In this document: piece by piece, positions 10,306 to 21,784 of the stretch | How the letters are laid out: the number at the start of each line of letters is the position of its first letter | Numbering within the stretch: the first letter of the stretch is position 1 | Assembly: GCA_017591395.1 (NCBI GenBank) | Contig: WEDG01004956.1 | Location: 1-64,000, forward strand | DNA: 64,000 nt | Source: Schistocephalus solidus | Lineage: Eukaryota > Platyhelminthes > Cestoda > Diphyllobothriidea > Diphyllobothriidae | Reading direction: 5' to 3' | Program-made: the position numbers and the translations under genes | Notes under the pieces: model-generated | The model's input: only the letters and a program-made list of their open reading frames with translations | What the model was told of the DNA's origin: nothing | Database searches by the model: none

Positions 10306-13255
10306 ATGGGAACATCCGGTGAAATTGACGGCAACCACGCCGGTCAAAAGCCCTACCAAATGCCTATAGATTTGAACCCAGACAGGAGACTGGATATATC
10401 TTGTGAAATATCCAGCAAAAATCGCCATGTGGAAGAAAGAACCAAAAATCTTCAGAAATCGAGGGAAGAAAACAAGATTAAAATGATGTACACAAATGTG
10501 CAGTCTATTGAACAAAATGGATGAAATTAAACTGGTCGTGGACCATTTAAAACCTGACTTCATAGCTCTAACTGAAACATGGTTAAATGAACAAATCGCA
10601 GACACAGAAGTCAGAATAGACGGTTTTCAGCTTATCCGCATGGATAGAAACGGAAGTAGGGGTGGTGTAATCGCAATGTTTATACGAGAAGGCATTGACT
10701 TCATTCCGGATGGGCCCTCGCCAAAAAGGATCTCGTCTTGCGAAATACTTTGTTGTAAACTGAAAGTCCCAAACCAACCAGAACTCCATATTGCCGTGGT
10801 ATATCGACCCCCAGGACAGCGAACGGACACGGACGAAGCACTCATCACAGAGGTAAAGCAAATCTGCCGTAGCAAACACTTATTAATACTTGGAGATTTC
10901 AACGCTCCCGATATCGATTGGGTATCAATGTACTGCTCGCGATCAGAAAATTTATTCGAACAGAAATTACTACAGTTGGTAAATGACGAGTTTCTTACCC
11001 AACATGTCACAATGAAGACGCGGTTCCGAAATGGGCTGCAGTCAAGCTGTTTAGATCTAATCATTAGTAGAGACGACAATTGCATCCTTGCTTGGGAGTA
11101 CAGTCATTTTTCTGTACCCAAATGTCGTGCAGTTAGGCAGAGAAATGTATGGAAAGGGGATTATCCCAAAATGAAAGAATTACTGAATGGGATAGACTCG
11201 AGCCCTGCACATGTACCTGACCCAAATGCTGCCTGGTTCTTCATTAGTAAATTGATTCAGCAGTTGGTAGAGAAATTCTGCCCACTTAAAAGGCGATCGT
11301 GCGTCTCCCGACCCGAGTGGGTGACATCGGAAATAAAAAGGAATCTCAAGAAGAAAAGAAGACTGTGGAGAACATATGCCAGATATCAACAACCCGAACA
11401 TTTTTCTGCTTTTAAGAAACAGCGAAATCGGTGTCGGAATCTTCTGAGAAAAGAAAGATCAGCCTTTGAGTCGGAAATAGTCAAAGACATACCAAGAAAT
11501 TCGAAAAGGTTTTTTGCTTACGTTAATAAGGCAAAACGAAATCGCGACTGCATTCCTTGTCTTAAAGACAATCAGGGAAACAGGTTAACTGATAACTCTG
11601 ATAAGACCAGCCTCTTATCCAATTTCTTTATGTCCATGTATACCGAGGAACCACCGTTTGACGAGGACGAATACTACAGTACTGCCACATTTACAAACAA
11701 AATAAGCACGGTGTCGTTTCCAATGGACACAGTAAGAAAAACTCTGAAACAGGTACAGCCCACTAAATCACCTTGCCCAGATGGTATATCCGCAAAAGTT
11801 CTCAATGAACTCACAGACCAGCTGGCCTCTCCGCTCTCCAAGATATTTGAAAGTTCGATGGAGGCGGGGGCTCTGCCTACCGAGTGGAAGATAGCCAACA
11901 TAACCCCTATCTATAAAGGAGGAGAAAGGACATCACCAAACAGTTTCCGACCAGTCAGCCTCACAAGTATCTGTTGCAAAATTATGGAGAAGATAATCAA
12001 AATGGAACTGATGAGGCATCTTGAAGAAAATAACTTGCTAAGTTCATATCAACATGTATTTCGAAGTGGTCGATCCTGCCTCACAAACCTGCTCACATCC
12101 ATGGAAAGTTGTACAAAATCATTAGAAATGGGTTTGTCAGTCGATGCGGTCTACATTGACTTTAGCAAAGCCTTTGACAGGGTTCCACACAAACGTCTGA
12201 TCTTTAAGCTCCGTCAAATGGGTGTGACTGGCAACCTACTCAAATGGTTGGCCGACTTTCTCACAGACAGGCGCCAGCTTATTTGTATCGGAGACGCCAA
12301 GTCTCACTGGGGAACCGTTCACAGTAGAGTTCCGCAGGACAGCGTTCTGGGTCCCATTTTGTTTCTGATATACGTACACGACTGCCTGGATTGTCTGACA
12401 TGCGAGAAGGTAATGTTTGCTGAAGATTTGAAGTTATGGAACTCGATTGAAAAACCGGAGGATGCGCGGAAATTACAACAAAACTTAGATCGCTTGCAAA
12501 CATGGTGTGATGAGTGGCTGCTGAACCTTAATCTTAACAAATGCCAAATAATCCGACTGTGGTCTAGTTCCAGAAGGATGATTAGGTTTGAATACCAGTA
12601 CTTCATCAGTGGCCACCAACTCCAGGAGGTAAATATTCTAAAGGACTTGGGTATATGGATAACACCAACTCTCAAACCATCGTTGCACTGTGCGAATATC
12701 GCAAAGAAAGCTATGTGTATTTTAGGCGCAATCAGGAGGTCCTTCGTTAATTTTGACGGAGAGCTTTTTGGGCGCGTGTTTGGAACATTTATCCGGCCGG
12801 TGTTGGAATATTGCGTTCAGGCGTGGCGCCCTTGGACGAAACATGACTACGCTCTGCTGGAGAAAGTTCAACGGAGGGCGACAAAACTAGTTAGCGGATT
12901 GGAATGCCTTCCCTATGAGGGCCGCCTAGCAAGACTTAAAGTTTTTCCTCTCTCTTATAGGCTATACAGAGGGGATATGATCTTAGTCTTCAAACTTGTC
13001 AGAGGAGTTGATTGTGCTCTTCAGATGGCCAACTTTTTTTAATTGGCAAACATGACAAGTCTCCGAGGTCACCAATACAAACTGAAAAGAAATCACGCCA
13101 AACTGGAAGTGCGGGCCAACTTCTTTTCCCAACGGGTGATTGACGAATGGAACAAACTGCCAGCCTCAGTTGTTCAGGTTGAAAGCGTAGAAATGTTTAA
13201 AAGAAGACTTGATGCATTTTTACTTGATGAACATATATTTAGTCGACAGCAATGA
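10306..13255 (+). pseudogene. LINE A1 ORF2: APE endonuclease plus reverse transcriptase (inactivated)
   Basis: The N-terminus (10306-10510) and main body (10496-13255) are offset by what looks like a 2-nt deletion near 10508, inside the motif that reads MMYTNVQS then LLNKMDE. Endonuclease motifs: ALTETWL, AVVYRPPG, LILGDFNAPDIDW. The SDH segment present in sister copy A4 (LGRSDH) is missing by an in-frame deletion near 11080. RT motifs: FRPVSLTSICCK, DFSKAFDRVP, VPQDSVLGP (normally VPQGS), and MFAEDLKLW where the catalytic FADD has become FAED (GAA at 12422-12424). A nonsense codon at 13040-13042 separates the last 71 residues. Catalytically dead on several counts. Confidence 0.9.
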
Positions 13256-13392
13256 TTGATATACTAAAACGACTATCGCCATGTAACATTTGCTTGTTTT
13301 GCTACTGTCTATCTGTAAATAGGGTTTTCAAAGGCTCTGCCTATCTCCCTTATATATACTGAATTGGTGACCTCAGAGCATTGTCATCTATT

Positions 13393-14951
13393 TCAGTATA
13401 GTTCAGCGTGTTTAAGGGTAATAGGCATTATTTGTGAAGACCCTATTGAAAAACGTTACCTTTAATATTTTAGTTAAAATACGCGTTACTGCAAGGTATT
13501 GAATAACATGTTTACGTAGAAAAATGGTTTTGTAACAGTGAAATCTAGGCACAGTCTTCCTGAAGGACCGATATTTACGTATGTCAAATAATAGATATCA
13601 CCGTTATCTGTATGTATGTGCAAAGATTTTTATGATGTAGCAGTTCCTTTCTGTAAGAATGAACGGTATTTGCCAAGAGAATATAAGTACAATTTATGCT
13701 TGAATGTGTCTGTCGTGTCCACCTGCATGGCGTCCTCTGAGAGTCCGTTCAAGGCACCTACAAGTCGCTGCGAAAATGAATGGCGATGAACATCCAGGTA
13801 GGATAAGGCTCATATATGATATTCCAGTTAAAATACATATGTAACTATAAAGTAGTGAGTAGCATATTCACATTGAAATAAAATAGCTTTGCAATAGTGG
13901 GGTCTTGGCACAGTCATCAACCGTTACCTCTATGTATGTACAAAGCTTTGGTATGAGGTAGCAGTGGATTACTGTAATGGCGTTTGTCATGTCCGCCCGT
14001 ATGACGTCCTCTGGGAGTCCCTTCCAGGCACCAACAACTTGCTGCGAAAACGAGTGGCATCGAACATCCAGGTGGGATAAGGTTCCTTGAATTTTGAGCG
14101 AATTCCCACGAAGGTTAGTTTTTGTGGCCAATGAAAAAAGTCTTTGAAGTTTAGAGCACAGTCCTTATTCCTTACGAGCCGGTAAGTCTGTATGAGGTCG
14201 CCTCGAATCTACCTGTACTCAAGAGGGAAAAAGTTAAGAGTGCAAGTCTGCATTTGTATGATAAAAACTCAAGACTCTTCACGACTTTTGTTGCCCTCCT
14301 TTGAACCCCTTCCAGCAGTTGGTAATTTTTTTCAGCCACAGTCGCCACACCTGAACTCCATATTCCAGGTGTGAACGTATAAAAGTCCCGTATATTTTTC
14401 CAAATATTTCCTTATCTACACAAGTTCTTTTAATGGCAAACAGGACATTGGATGCCTTTTGGCTGTCCTGACACGTTGATCGGAGGTCTTAAGGGAAGAA
14501 AAAATAGTGATTCATAGGTCCTTTTTCGGCTACATTTGACAGGCACCTTTCATCAAGGAAGTATTGATGGTCGTCACCCATCGCGCTTGCCTTCTTCGTT
14601 TTGAGCCGCAGTGCGACACATTTCTCAAAGTTGAACTTCATCTGCCATATTTTGGACCATTCAGATAGGCGATTGAGTCCTTCTTGTAAAGTCTGTTCAT
14701 CAGTACTGCATCGGATTGGTTGCCTTATCTTGATGTTGTCTGTAAACATGACTCCCATGCTGTCCAATCCATTCATACAATCACTGACATGGAGTAAGAA
14801 AATTAATGGCACAAGAACGGTGCCCTGAGGTAGACCCCTCACAACCGTCACGGAAATTGATTTCGCATTGCCAATGCACCTGGATGGTGATCGGCCTATC
14901 AAGAATTTTCTTATCTTATTGAGTAAATTCCCCTTATTCCAGATTCTTGTA
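13393..14951 (-). mobile_element. LINE family C, 3' half (minus), separated from its 5' half by LINE B1
   Basis: On the minus strand: GNLLNKIRKFLIGR (around 14915), LPQGTVLVPLIF (around 14820), MFTDNIKI (the FADD box degraded to FTDN, around 14750), and C-terminal ATKTNLRGNSLKI and VVGAWKGLPEDVI (14110-14010). The 3' UTR then ends with aatagggtcttcacaaat and an end near 13393 resembling the family A tail. It continues at 19006 after the inserted B1 element, and removal of B1 rejoins the reading frame at RLLYKNLE. Degenerate. Confidence 0.85.
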
Positions 14952-17900
14952 CTTGTTTCTGGTTTGAAGGAAATTGTGTCAACTCCACTTCTTTCTCATC
15001 CCAAGCAAACCATGCCTGCTATACCTGCCAAATCTACTAACCCTAAGAAAACTCCTAGTTAATCTAAATCTGTGGCTAATCCAGGCTTTAAAATCAGCAA
15101 TGGCATAACCGATGGGAAACCTGCTAACCCCTCAGCATCTACAACAGCTGCGAACGCTAACGTTAGCATCTTCCCAACCCAAAAATTGTCCGAAATCCAC
15201 AAATATTTAACGCTTCTAATTATGCTACCAGTTTTTCGAAATCATTTATTCCTTTTTTTCAAATGCACGTTTTTTCCGCCAATTTTTGCTAACGTCCCTC
15301 AAAAATCTAATTTCCATGCCACCCCTATCTTTCAAACGCCACAATATAGCCTTTCCCTTCCAAGGTTTTCATCCAAATATGCCGCTGTACAATAATCTCA
15401 GTTCTCTTAACAGTAACATTTCGACAAATTGTAGACCAGAGCAATTTTGTTTCCCACCTTTCGTTTCTTCTTTCCAGTTTTCTTCTCCGCCACCAAATTA
15501 TCCTTTTTTATAAATACTGATGAGCGTAACCTGCCGCTCAGGAATACGCTCAGCTTAGTTTCACTCAATGCGAGGTCAGTTGTAAATAAGATGGCTGAGC
15601 TTTAGAACAGTAGCCTTTGAGCTTGATCCAGATGTGCTGTGCATCACTAAATCCTGGGCTCACTCTCTTATTTCTGACTCGACGCTTGCTATAGATAATT
15701 TCAATTTGTACCGACAAGACCGCGCTGAAAAACGTGGCGGTGGTTGCCTCCTTTATATTAAGTCATCCTTTGTACATTTCCCTTTTCATCTGAACATTTC
15801 GTCTTTTTTTCTGGAAATGTATGCTTTGCTTCAGTCATCCTCCCGCACAATAAAAAGCGGTAATTGGCTGTGTCTATAATCCTCCGTGTTATTCTGGCAA
15901 TGAAAGCGAGCTCTGTGAACTATTTGAAAAAGTTGCAGACACTCAGTTTGATGTCAAAAATAATCGTAGGCGATTTTAATCTGCCAGACATTGACTGGCA
16001 GGCCAATTCCTCTCCGCCTAAAACATCAGAAATTGGTCGATACTATTAACTTTTTCAAACATGTCCCAACTGGTCAGATCAGTTACTAGAAATGACAAAA
16101 TTTTAGATTTAATTTTACAAACGATGTCCAACCCTCTCTTTATGAATTTTCATCATGATCTATTTTACAAGTGATCACGCAATAATTCACTGTTGTTTTC
16201 CAGTTCCCCTTCTTACGAAGCCTGAGGTTAAATGCAATAACCTCGACTTTGCTAACATAAACCATGCAACAGTAAATAATTTCGTTAGCACTCTAGATTG
16301 GCATAGCATATTCTCAATCAACGATCAAAACGTTTTCCGTGAGCTATTGCAGAGACTCACAGAAAAAATCCAGGCTTTTATCCCGTTTAAGATTTTTAAT
16401 TCACATACAGCTTCTTCTACTGTTCCGCATTTTTCTCCAGAACAGACTTAAAAATTACGAAAGCAACTAAAAGATTCATCTAAAAGCTCTTTTTCAGTTC
16501 ATTTAAAGATTGCACAAATATTTGAATAAGCATCGAGAATAAGGCTCGCGCGAGATAAGCGTAGGGAGTCTCGGGCACTTAGTGATGCCAATTCATCCAA
16601 ATCTGTTGCTCAAATCTTTCATGTTCGGTCATCGGCTAAGCGTCTGAATGTAACTCCGCCATTACTCGACTGTAACAGAAAATTTGTTACAGATGATTTG
16701 GGCAAAGCAGAATTGTTAAACTCGTTTTTTTGCCAACCACTTTACCACTGAAACAAGCCCCACTCCCACAATTCCTCTGCTTTCAAATTCCGCTTCTAAC
16801 AACTATTAATTTCTCGCCTTCATGTATTCAAAAAGAAAAAGCTCACCTAAAAATTCACATTCCGTTGGAACTGATAACATTCCAAACTCACTTATTAAAC
16901 AGTTAAGGGATTTTCCACCTTTACTAAGCAAATTATTCTCAGTATTTCTTGAAAATGGTTTCTTCCCCGATTGTTGGAAAATTTCTATTATAATACCAGT
17001 TTTTAAATCTGGTTCCCGCTCGGACATTCATAACTATCGCGGTGTTCATAAAACGCCCTCTCTTGCTAAACTCTTCGAAAAAAACTAATTGCAAAACAAA
17101 TCACGGATTTTTGCATAAGCAATAAAAGTATCCACTTTTCCCAACACGGCTTCTTACCGGACCGTTCTTGTGAAACCTGCCACATTTCTTTTCTAAATCT
17201 ACTAACCTCTCTTCGTAATGATCATCTATCTGTAGTAGTTATCTATTTTGATCTTAGTAAGGCATTCGATAAGGTGCCTCATAAACGACTTCTAGCTAAA
17301 CTAGAAGCTATAGGATTTCGTAGTCCCCTAACTGACTTTTATTAGATCATACCTAAAATGATCGAAAAACAAAAAGTTTTTAGTAGGATCCTCATACTCA
17401 AGTGCTACCCCGATTGTTAGTGGTGTCCTTCAAGGTACCGTATTAGGTCCTTTGTTGTTCTTACTGTATATAAATGATATTTCATCGATAGTTAAACATT
17501 CTCTATCTTTTATTTATGCCGATGATCTCAAATGCGTGTATTCCTTCTCTAACTCTACAACCGAACGGTGCCTAGAACAAATTCATTCAGACTTAGACGC
17601 TCTTTCGGCCTGGAGCTCCACATGGCTAATGGGGTTCTCACCTACTAAGTGTCGCTACATGAGTTTTGGGCCTGTAAGGCTGCCGCAACCTCTTATCTTT
17701 GAAGGTTGCCATATGATTGAATGTTCCTCCATCAAGGACTAGGGCTTAAGCTACACCAATAAATTAGATCTTTCGCCTCATGCCGATAGAATTACGCCCA
17801 AAGCTGCTCAGATTTGCGGCTTTATTTCTTATAATTTCTACCTTCCTGAAATCAAATTAAGACTTTATCGTATGTTTGTACTTCCCATTCTTGAATTTTT

Positions 17901-19005
17901 GCTGTCCTTTTCTTCGGTTTGATGAACGAATCTAGCCGTTCAAAAATTGAAAAATGTCCAAAGACATTTCACAAAAAAACTCCTATTTCCGACTCTTTCA
18001 AATACTTCCTACTCAACAAGATGCCAGCTAACGAAGCTAAAATTTCTTTGGGTCAGGAGACTTGAAGCAGGCTTTTGTCTCCATTTTCGACTTAATAATA
18101 GTTCAACTCTCCCAAAGCTTTCTGTCATTACCCCCCGTTAGTCTTCCTTATAACCTAAGATATTCTGCACTAATTATACCTCCCCCTGCAACCCTCCACG
18201 TGTAAACGCTCTCTTCTTTGCTTCTAGGTATAGTTTTTCTTTGGAATAACTTGCCAATTGAAATTAGGTCGTTAACTAGTCTATCTGCATTCAAGCAAAG
18301 ACTGCACATTTATCTTAACACTGATTCTATTAAACTTTTATTTTCCTCATCTTTTCCCAGTAGCTTTCCCCATGACTCGGATAAAGGACCATCGGGAATT
18401 TGAGTAACCCTCTTGAAACTATATTTTCGCTACCTCGAGACGCCCATGAACTATAATTTCTCCTTATATCACCCGTCCTCCAAACGATGACGTCATTCGG
18501 ACGTACAAATTCGGTGGTCCACAGTCTTAAATGCTGCGGTTTCTTTGGATACTAACCATCATCAGAATTCAATTCTGGATCCTATGATGCTGAGGACTTA
18601 AGTTCATTGACGCATTTTTGTGAGATTCTGTTTCATACGCCTGAGTGATCAAGAACGAATCACCTCGACATTTCATTATCTCATTCTGAAATGCTACTGC
18701 AGTATTACCCTATTCTACCACCTAACAATCTTTTCCTAAGCAGTTTTTTCTCCTACCTTCTATTCGAAAATGAAGGCCTATTGAACTTTGCCTCCATTAT
18801 CATGGTAGGAGTTTTTTTTCACTGCCTATTTTTTCTACTTCACCATTAATTTTAAAACATTGCTAACTGTTGACATAGCAGGACAAGTTATGAATTTGTA
18901 CATTTTATCTGCACACATTGTCATAACTTTATTTCGTTACAAATGTTTGCTTAGACAGTACCTTCCCGGTGCTAACCAAATATAAATTCTAAATAAATAA
19001 ATACG
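14952..19005 (+). mobile_element. LINE family B, full-length-looking copy (B1)
   Basis: A 4054-bp insert flanked by TTGTA on both sides (14947-14951 and 19006-19010). Endonuclease motifs: SLVSLNARSVVNKM (15550-15593), LCITKSW, GGGCLLYI, IIVGDFNLPDIDW (about 15962). RT motifs: GTDNIPNSLIKQL (16870), PVFKSGSRSDIHNYRG (17000), YFDLSKAFDKVPH (17247), FIYADDLKCVY (catalytic YADD intact, 17508), GFSPTKCRYMSFGP. The tail ends aaataaataaatacg. Several frameshifts and stops break the single ORF2. A separate ORF1 is not clear: 15000-15510 holds only Pro/Ser/Asn-rich frames. Confidence 0.88.
15534..18400 (+). pseudogene. LINE B1 endonuclease/reverse transcriptase (frameshifted)
   Basis: Coding similarity runs from the LVSLNARS endonuclease start to the final NNLPIEIRSL motif near 18255 but is divided among several frames (for example 15634-15879, 16822-17088, 17452-17742, 17947-18141, 18218-18403). 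Intact catalytic residues (GDFN, YADD) show that the inactivation comes from indels and stops rather than active-site change. One stop (tag at about 17740) falls in the motif that in B3 reads RDLGLSYTNKL. Confidence 0.8.
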
Positions 19006-20790
19006 TTGTAGAGTAACCTGCAGCGAGGAACACTATCAAAGGCTTTCTTGAAGTCAATGTAGACGACATCAACGCTGGTGTCCTCATCTAATGATCTGGA
19101 CCACTGGTTCATTAACTAGAGCATAATGGTCAAATAGGAGTGGTTTCTTCGAAATCCATGTTGGGCGAATTAGTTTTCTTCAACAAACTTCATGCTGGCC
19201 TTTTTGAAGATCCTTTCCATCACTTTGCAACAAATGCATGTTAGGCTCACCGGTCGATAGTTTTTAGCGCTGGTTCTGGATCCACCCTTGTGAATAGGGT
19301 ATATTTATGCTGATTTCCAATCAGAGGGGAGGATGCCTCGGTTGAAGGACGACTGGAAAATGCACGATAGTGGTTTAGAGAGTTCGCTATCAAGCTCCTT
19401 CAGTACTTTTGCTGGTATTTGATCAGGACCAGGAGACTTGGTGTCGTTAAGTGCGAGAAGCTTCTTCTTCACCTCTTCTTCTGTGAATTCGAGGTCCTCA
19501 ATGACTGTGTCGTTACTACTTGTATGAAAGTCTGTTTGGTTAAAATCTGCTTTAAATGTAATGACAGATGCGAAAATTCCTTGATGTCTGCGTTGTTTTC
19601 ACCTATCAACACTGCCACCATCTCCTTCCTCTTCAACCGGCTATTGATGTAGCTAAAAATAACCTGTCGCTTATCAACGACCTGTTCTATAATTTCAGCC
19701 TCATACTCCTTCCATGATTTGCAGACGATGAAATTTATTGCATTCCGCTTTCAGCGAAATTATTCTTAATACATAGGTTGAGTTGTCGCTACATACCTTC
19801 TCCATAATTTATTCTTTGAATTTAGTTGTCTTTTCAAATTTCGCGTTAACCAAAGAGGGTGTTTTGCCTTTTTAACTTTTTTAATAAGGCATTTGCGGTA
19901 CATAGCGTCGTTTATAACGCCCCTGAGGGTGGTCCAATCGATATCCAGATTTCCGGTAAGAATGTTTTGCCAATTTACTGCCGAAAAGTCATCCCTCATC
20001 GCAAAGAAATTAACGCGCCCGTAATTCAACCGAACATCAGGAGTCTCCGTTTGCTTCGTGTGCAAACATTATTCCCACAGCAGTATGATATGGTCTCTTT
20101 TACCAAGCGGTGCGAGTGATCAAAATTCATCCAACTCAATTGGGTCCTTTGAAAGAACAAGATCTAGGCCACTTGCCATTTGAGCCTCTTTAACTCTCGT
20201 ATTAATCTACAATTCTGTAAGAGAAAGAGATTCATCCCTGAGCTTTAATAGTCTAAAGCTAAATGGTTACCGCGAACATTTTATGGATAATATGTTCCAG
20301 TCAATCAATGGTGCATTTCAATCTCCGGCGATAACCATGTCTTGAGTCTGAGCTGCATGTTTAATTATTTCGAACATAATCTCGTCCATTTTTGGAGTTT
20401 GATTTGGCGGTCTGTATAAAGTGAAAAATTCAGACTATGTTCTCCATGCCTCTTTAGTTTTAACCAAACTGCTTTGCAGTCGTAGGGGCAAGCAATTCTT
20501 CGTTCAGATGATATGATGGCTCTGTTGACGTAGATTGCTATTCCTCCACCTTTTTATGCTGTCTGTGTTGACGGAAGAGTGTATATCCATCGATGAAAAT
20601 TTTGCTTTTCAATATTTCCGCCCGAAACCCAGTTTCTTTAATGGGAATGACATCCGGATGCACATCGGGTATCCATAATTTCAGTTCCTCTAGTTTCTGG
20701 AACAAACTCTGTGCGTTTGCATAAAGTAAGCGGAGCTTCATCTGGGCAGATTTTTGAACAATATTTGGTTCGGGATTGTTAGAATGGTCA
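19006..20790 (-). mobile_element. LINE family C, 5' half (minus)
   Basis: On the minus strand: RLLYANAQSLFQKLEELK and VIPIKETGF (endonuclease start, 20741-20600), then degenerate endonuclease to about 20070, DIDWTTLRGVINDAMYRK and NKLWRRYV (20000-19790). The RT fingers/palm follow, ending in VDVVYIDFKKAFDSVP at about 19060, where the B1 insertion interrupts it. It joins 14951. The copy has many indels. Its 5' end is near 20790, next to a ttta-rich run. Confidence 0.8.
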
Positions 20791-20837
20791 TGTGTCTTAT
20801 TTATTTTATTTATTTATTGCCATTTTACAGGCAAGGT

Positions 20838-20838
<1 letters not shown>

Positions 20839-20878
<40 letters not shown>
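20839..20878. repeat. (TA)n microsatellite
   Basis: Uninterrupted alternating t/a run of about 40 nt between the LINE C 5' end and the PLE pair. Confidence 0.95.
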
Positions 20879-20879
<1 letters not shown>

Positions 20880-20882
20880 ATA

Positions 20883-21342
20883 TAGGAGAAAATACGGACC
20901 CCAGGTGTTGAAATGGAAGGAGAAGATAAGGCGATCTCTGGGGTAGAAGGTATACTTGTCTGACGTTTCACACTCATACTCGAGCGCATCATCGGAGATA
21001 GAGAATAGGGGAACTACATGGTTTAAAAAGGGGGTCTTTTCGTACTCACTGCAGTTGGTCCAGCTGTTCGTTATTGTCTCGCCCGTTACAGTGTGACGTC
21101 ATAGCACTGGTAGGTCATCGCTGCGGTTGATAGAGTTGGCGTCGACTGCAAGCTGATGACTTTCGCCAGTCTGTTTTGCTCGGTTGAGGCGACCGTCAGG
21201 ATCGAACTGGTGGTTTGTCTAGCTATGATGACGTGTGATCAAATATCCTTTCGCTTACGGCCAGTGTAGCCGTGCATGCGCGTACTCAGTCGTTTGTCGG
21301 TCATGCCGCAGTAGTTGGCCGGGCAGTCTAGACAGTTGACAC
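20883..21342 (-). mobile_element. PLE P2, inverted left copy (3' part)
   Basis: Reverse complement of the same PLE segment as 21364-21780. The last 72 nt (21271-21342) match perfectly and the rest with many indels, so its GIY-YIG frame is destroyed. On the minus strand it continues past the coding part into a 3' tail that contains a hammerhead-like motif at 20962-20996. It lies head to head with the right copy. Confidence 0.8.
20962..20996 (-). ncRNA. Hammerhead-ribozyme-like motif H1 in PLE tail
   Basis: On the minus strand: box CCGATGA, then a 6-bp stem GCGCTC/GAGTGT (two G-U pairs) closed by a 6-nt loop GAGTAT, then GAAACGTC. This has the order of a hammerhead core (CUGANGA, helix II, GAAA). 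The first box has C for the expected U, and helices I and III are not convincing by eye. Hammerhead motifs are known in Penelope-like element ends; activity here is not implied. Confidence 0.35.
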
Positions 21343-21779
21343 AGTTGACAGGCGTTATTTACCGTGTCAACTGTCTAGACTGCCCGGCCAACTACTGCGG
21401 CATGACCGACAAACGACTGAGTACGCGCATGCACGAGCACACTTTGGCCGTAAGGCGAAAGGATATTCAATCACACGTCGCCATGCATAGTCTAGAAAAC
21501 AACCACCGGTTCGATTTTGACGGGGCTCAAGTGCTCGGCCGAGCCGAAAACAGACTGGCGAGGGAAGTCATCGAAGCTTGGCAGTCAGACGCCAACTCTA
21601 TCAACCGCAGCATTGACCTACCAGTGCCCTATGAGGCCGTCAAGCACCATTGGCGCACGAGGGGAGGACCAATGAGAAACGAGGCAGCTGGACCAACCGC
21701 AAGTCAAGCTGACAGTGAAAAAACTCCTGATTGTTGTTTCAGGTGTTTTCAGGAGAAAAAACTGCAGCTTATTGATTAA
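21315..21779 (+). pseudogene. PLE P2 GIY-YIG endonuclease domain (right copy)
   Basis: A 154-residue open frame. From about residue 13 it reads GVIYRVNCLDCPANYCGMTD, a GIY-YIG fold signature (YIG is YCG here) with PLE-type cysteines (C..C). RLSTRMHEHTLAVRR and SHVAMHSLENNHRFDF (conserved His helix) follow. No RT part lies upstream: the frame begins inside the inverted-repeat loop, so this is only the 3' end of an element. The C-terminus ends with stop codons around 21779. Confidence 0.85.
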
Positions 21780-21784
21780 TTAAA

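Larger units (their letters stand above)
8771..13375 (+). mobile_element. LINE family A, near full-length copy (A1)
   Basis: About 4.6 kb non-LTR element with two ORFs: ORF1 (9142-10263) and ORF2 (10306-13255), then a short 3' UTR with the family blocks agggttttcaaaggc and gcctat, and the end tatatatactgaattgg. Endonuclease (APE type) and RT motifs place it in the CR1/jockey-like group. It carries ORF1 and ORF2 nonsense codons, an ORF2 2-nt deletion, a lost endonuclease SDH segment and an altered RT active site. It therefore cannot move itself. The 5' limit is uncertain. Confidence 0.85.

Noticed and set aside
14192..14374. Plus-strand frames within 13.9-14.9 kb
   Set aside because: Shadows of the minus-strand LINE C RT.
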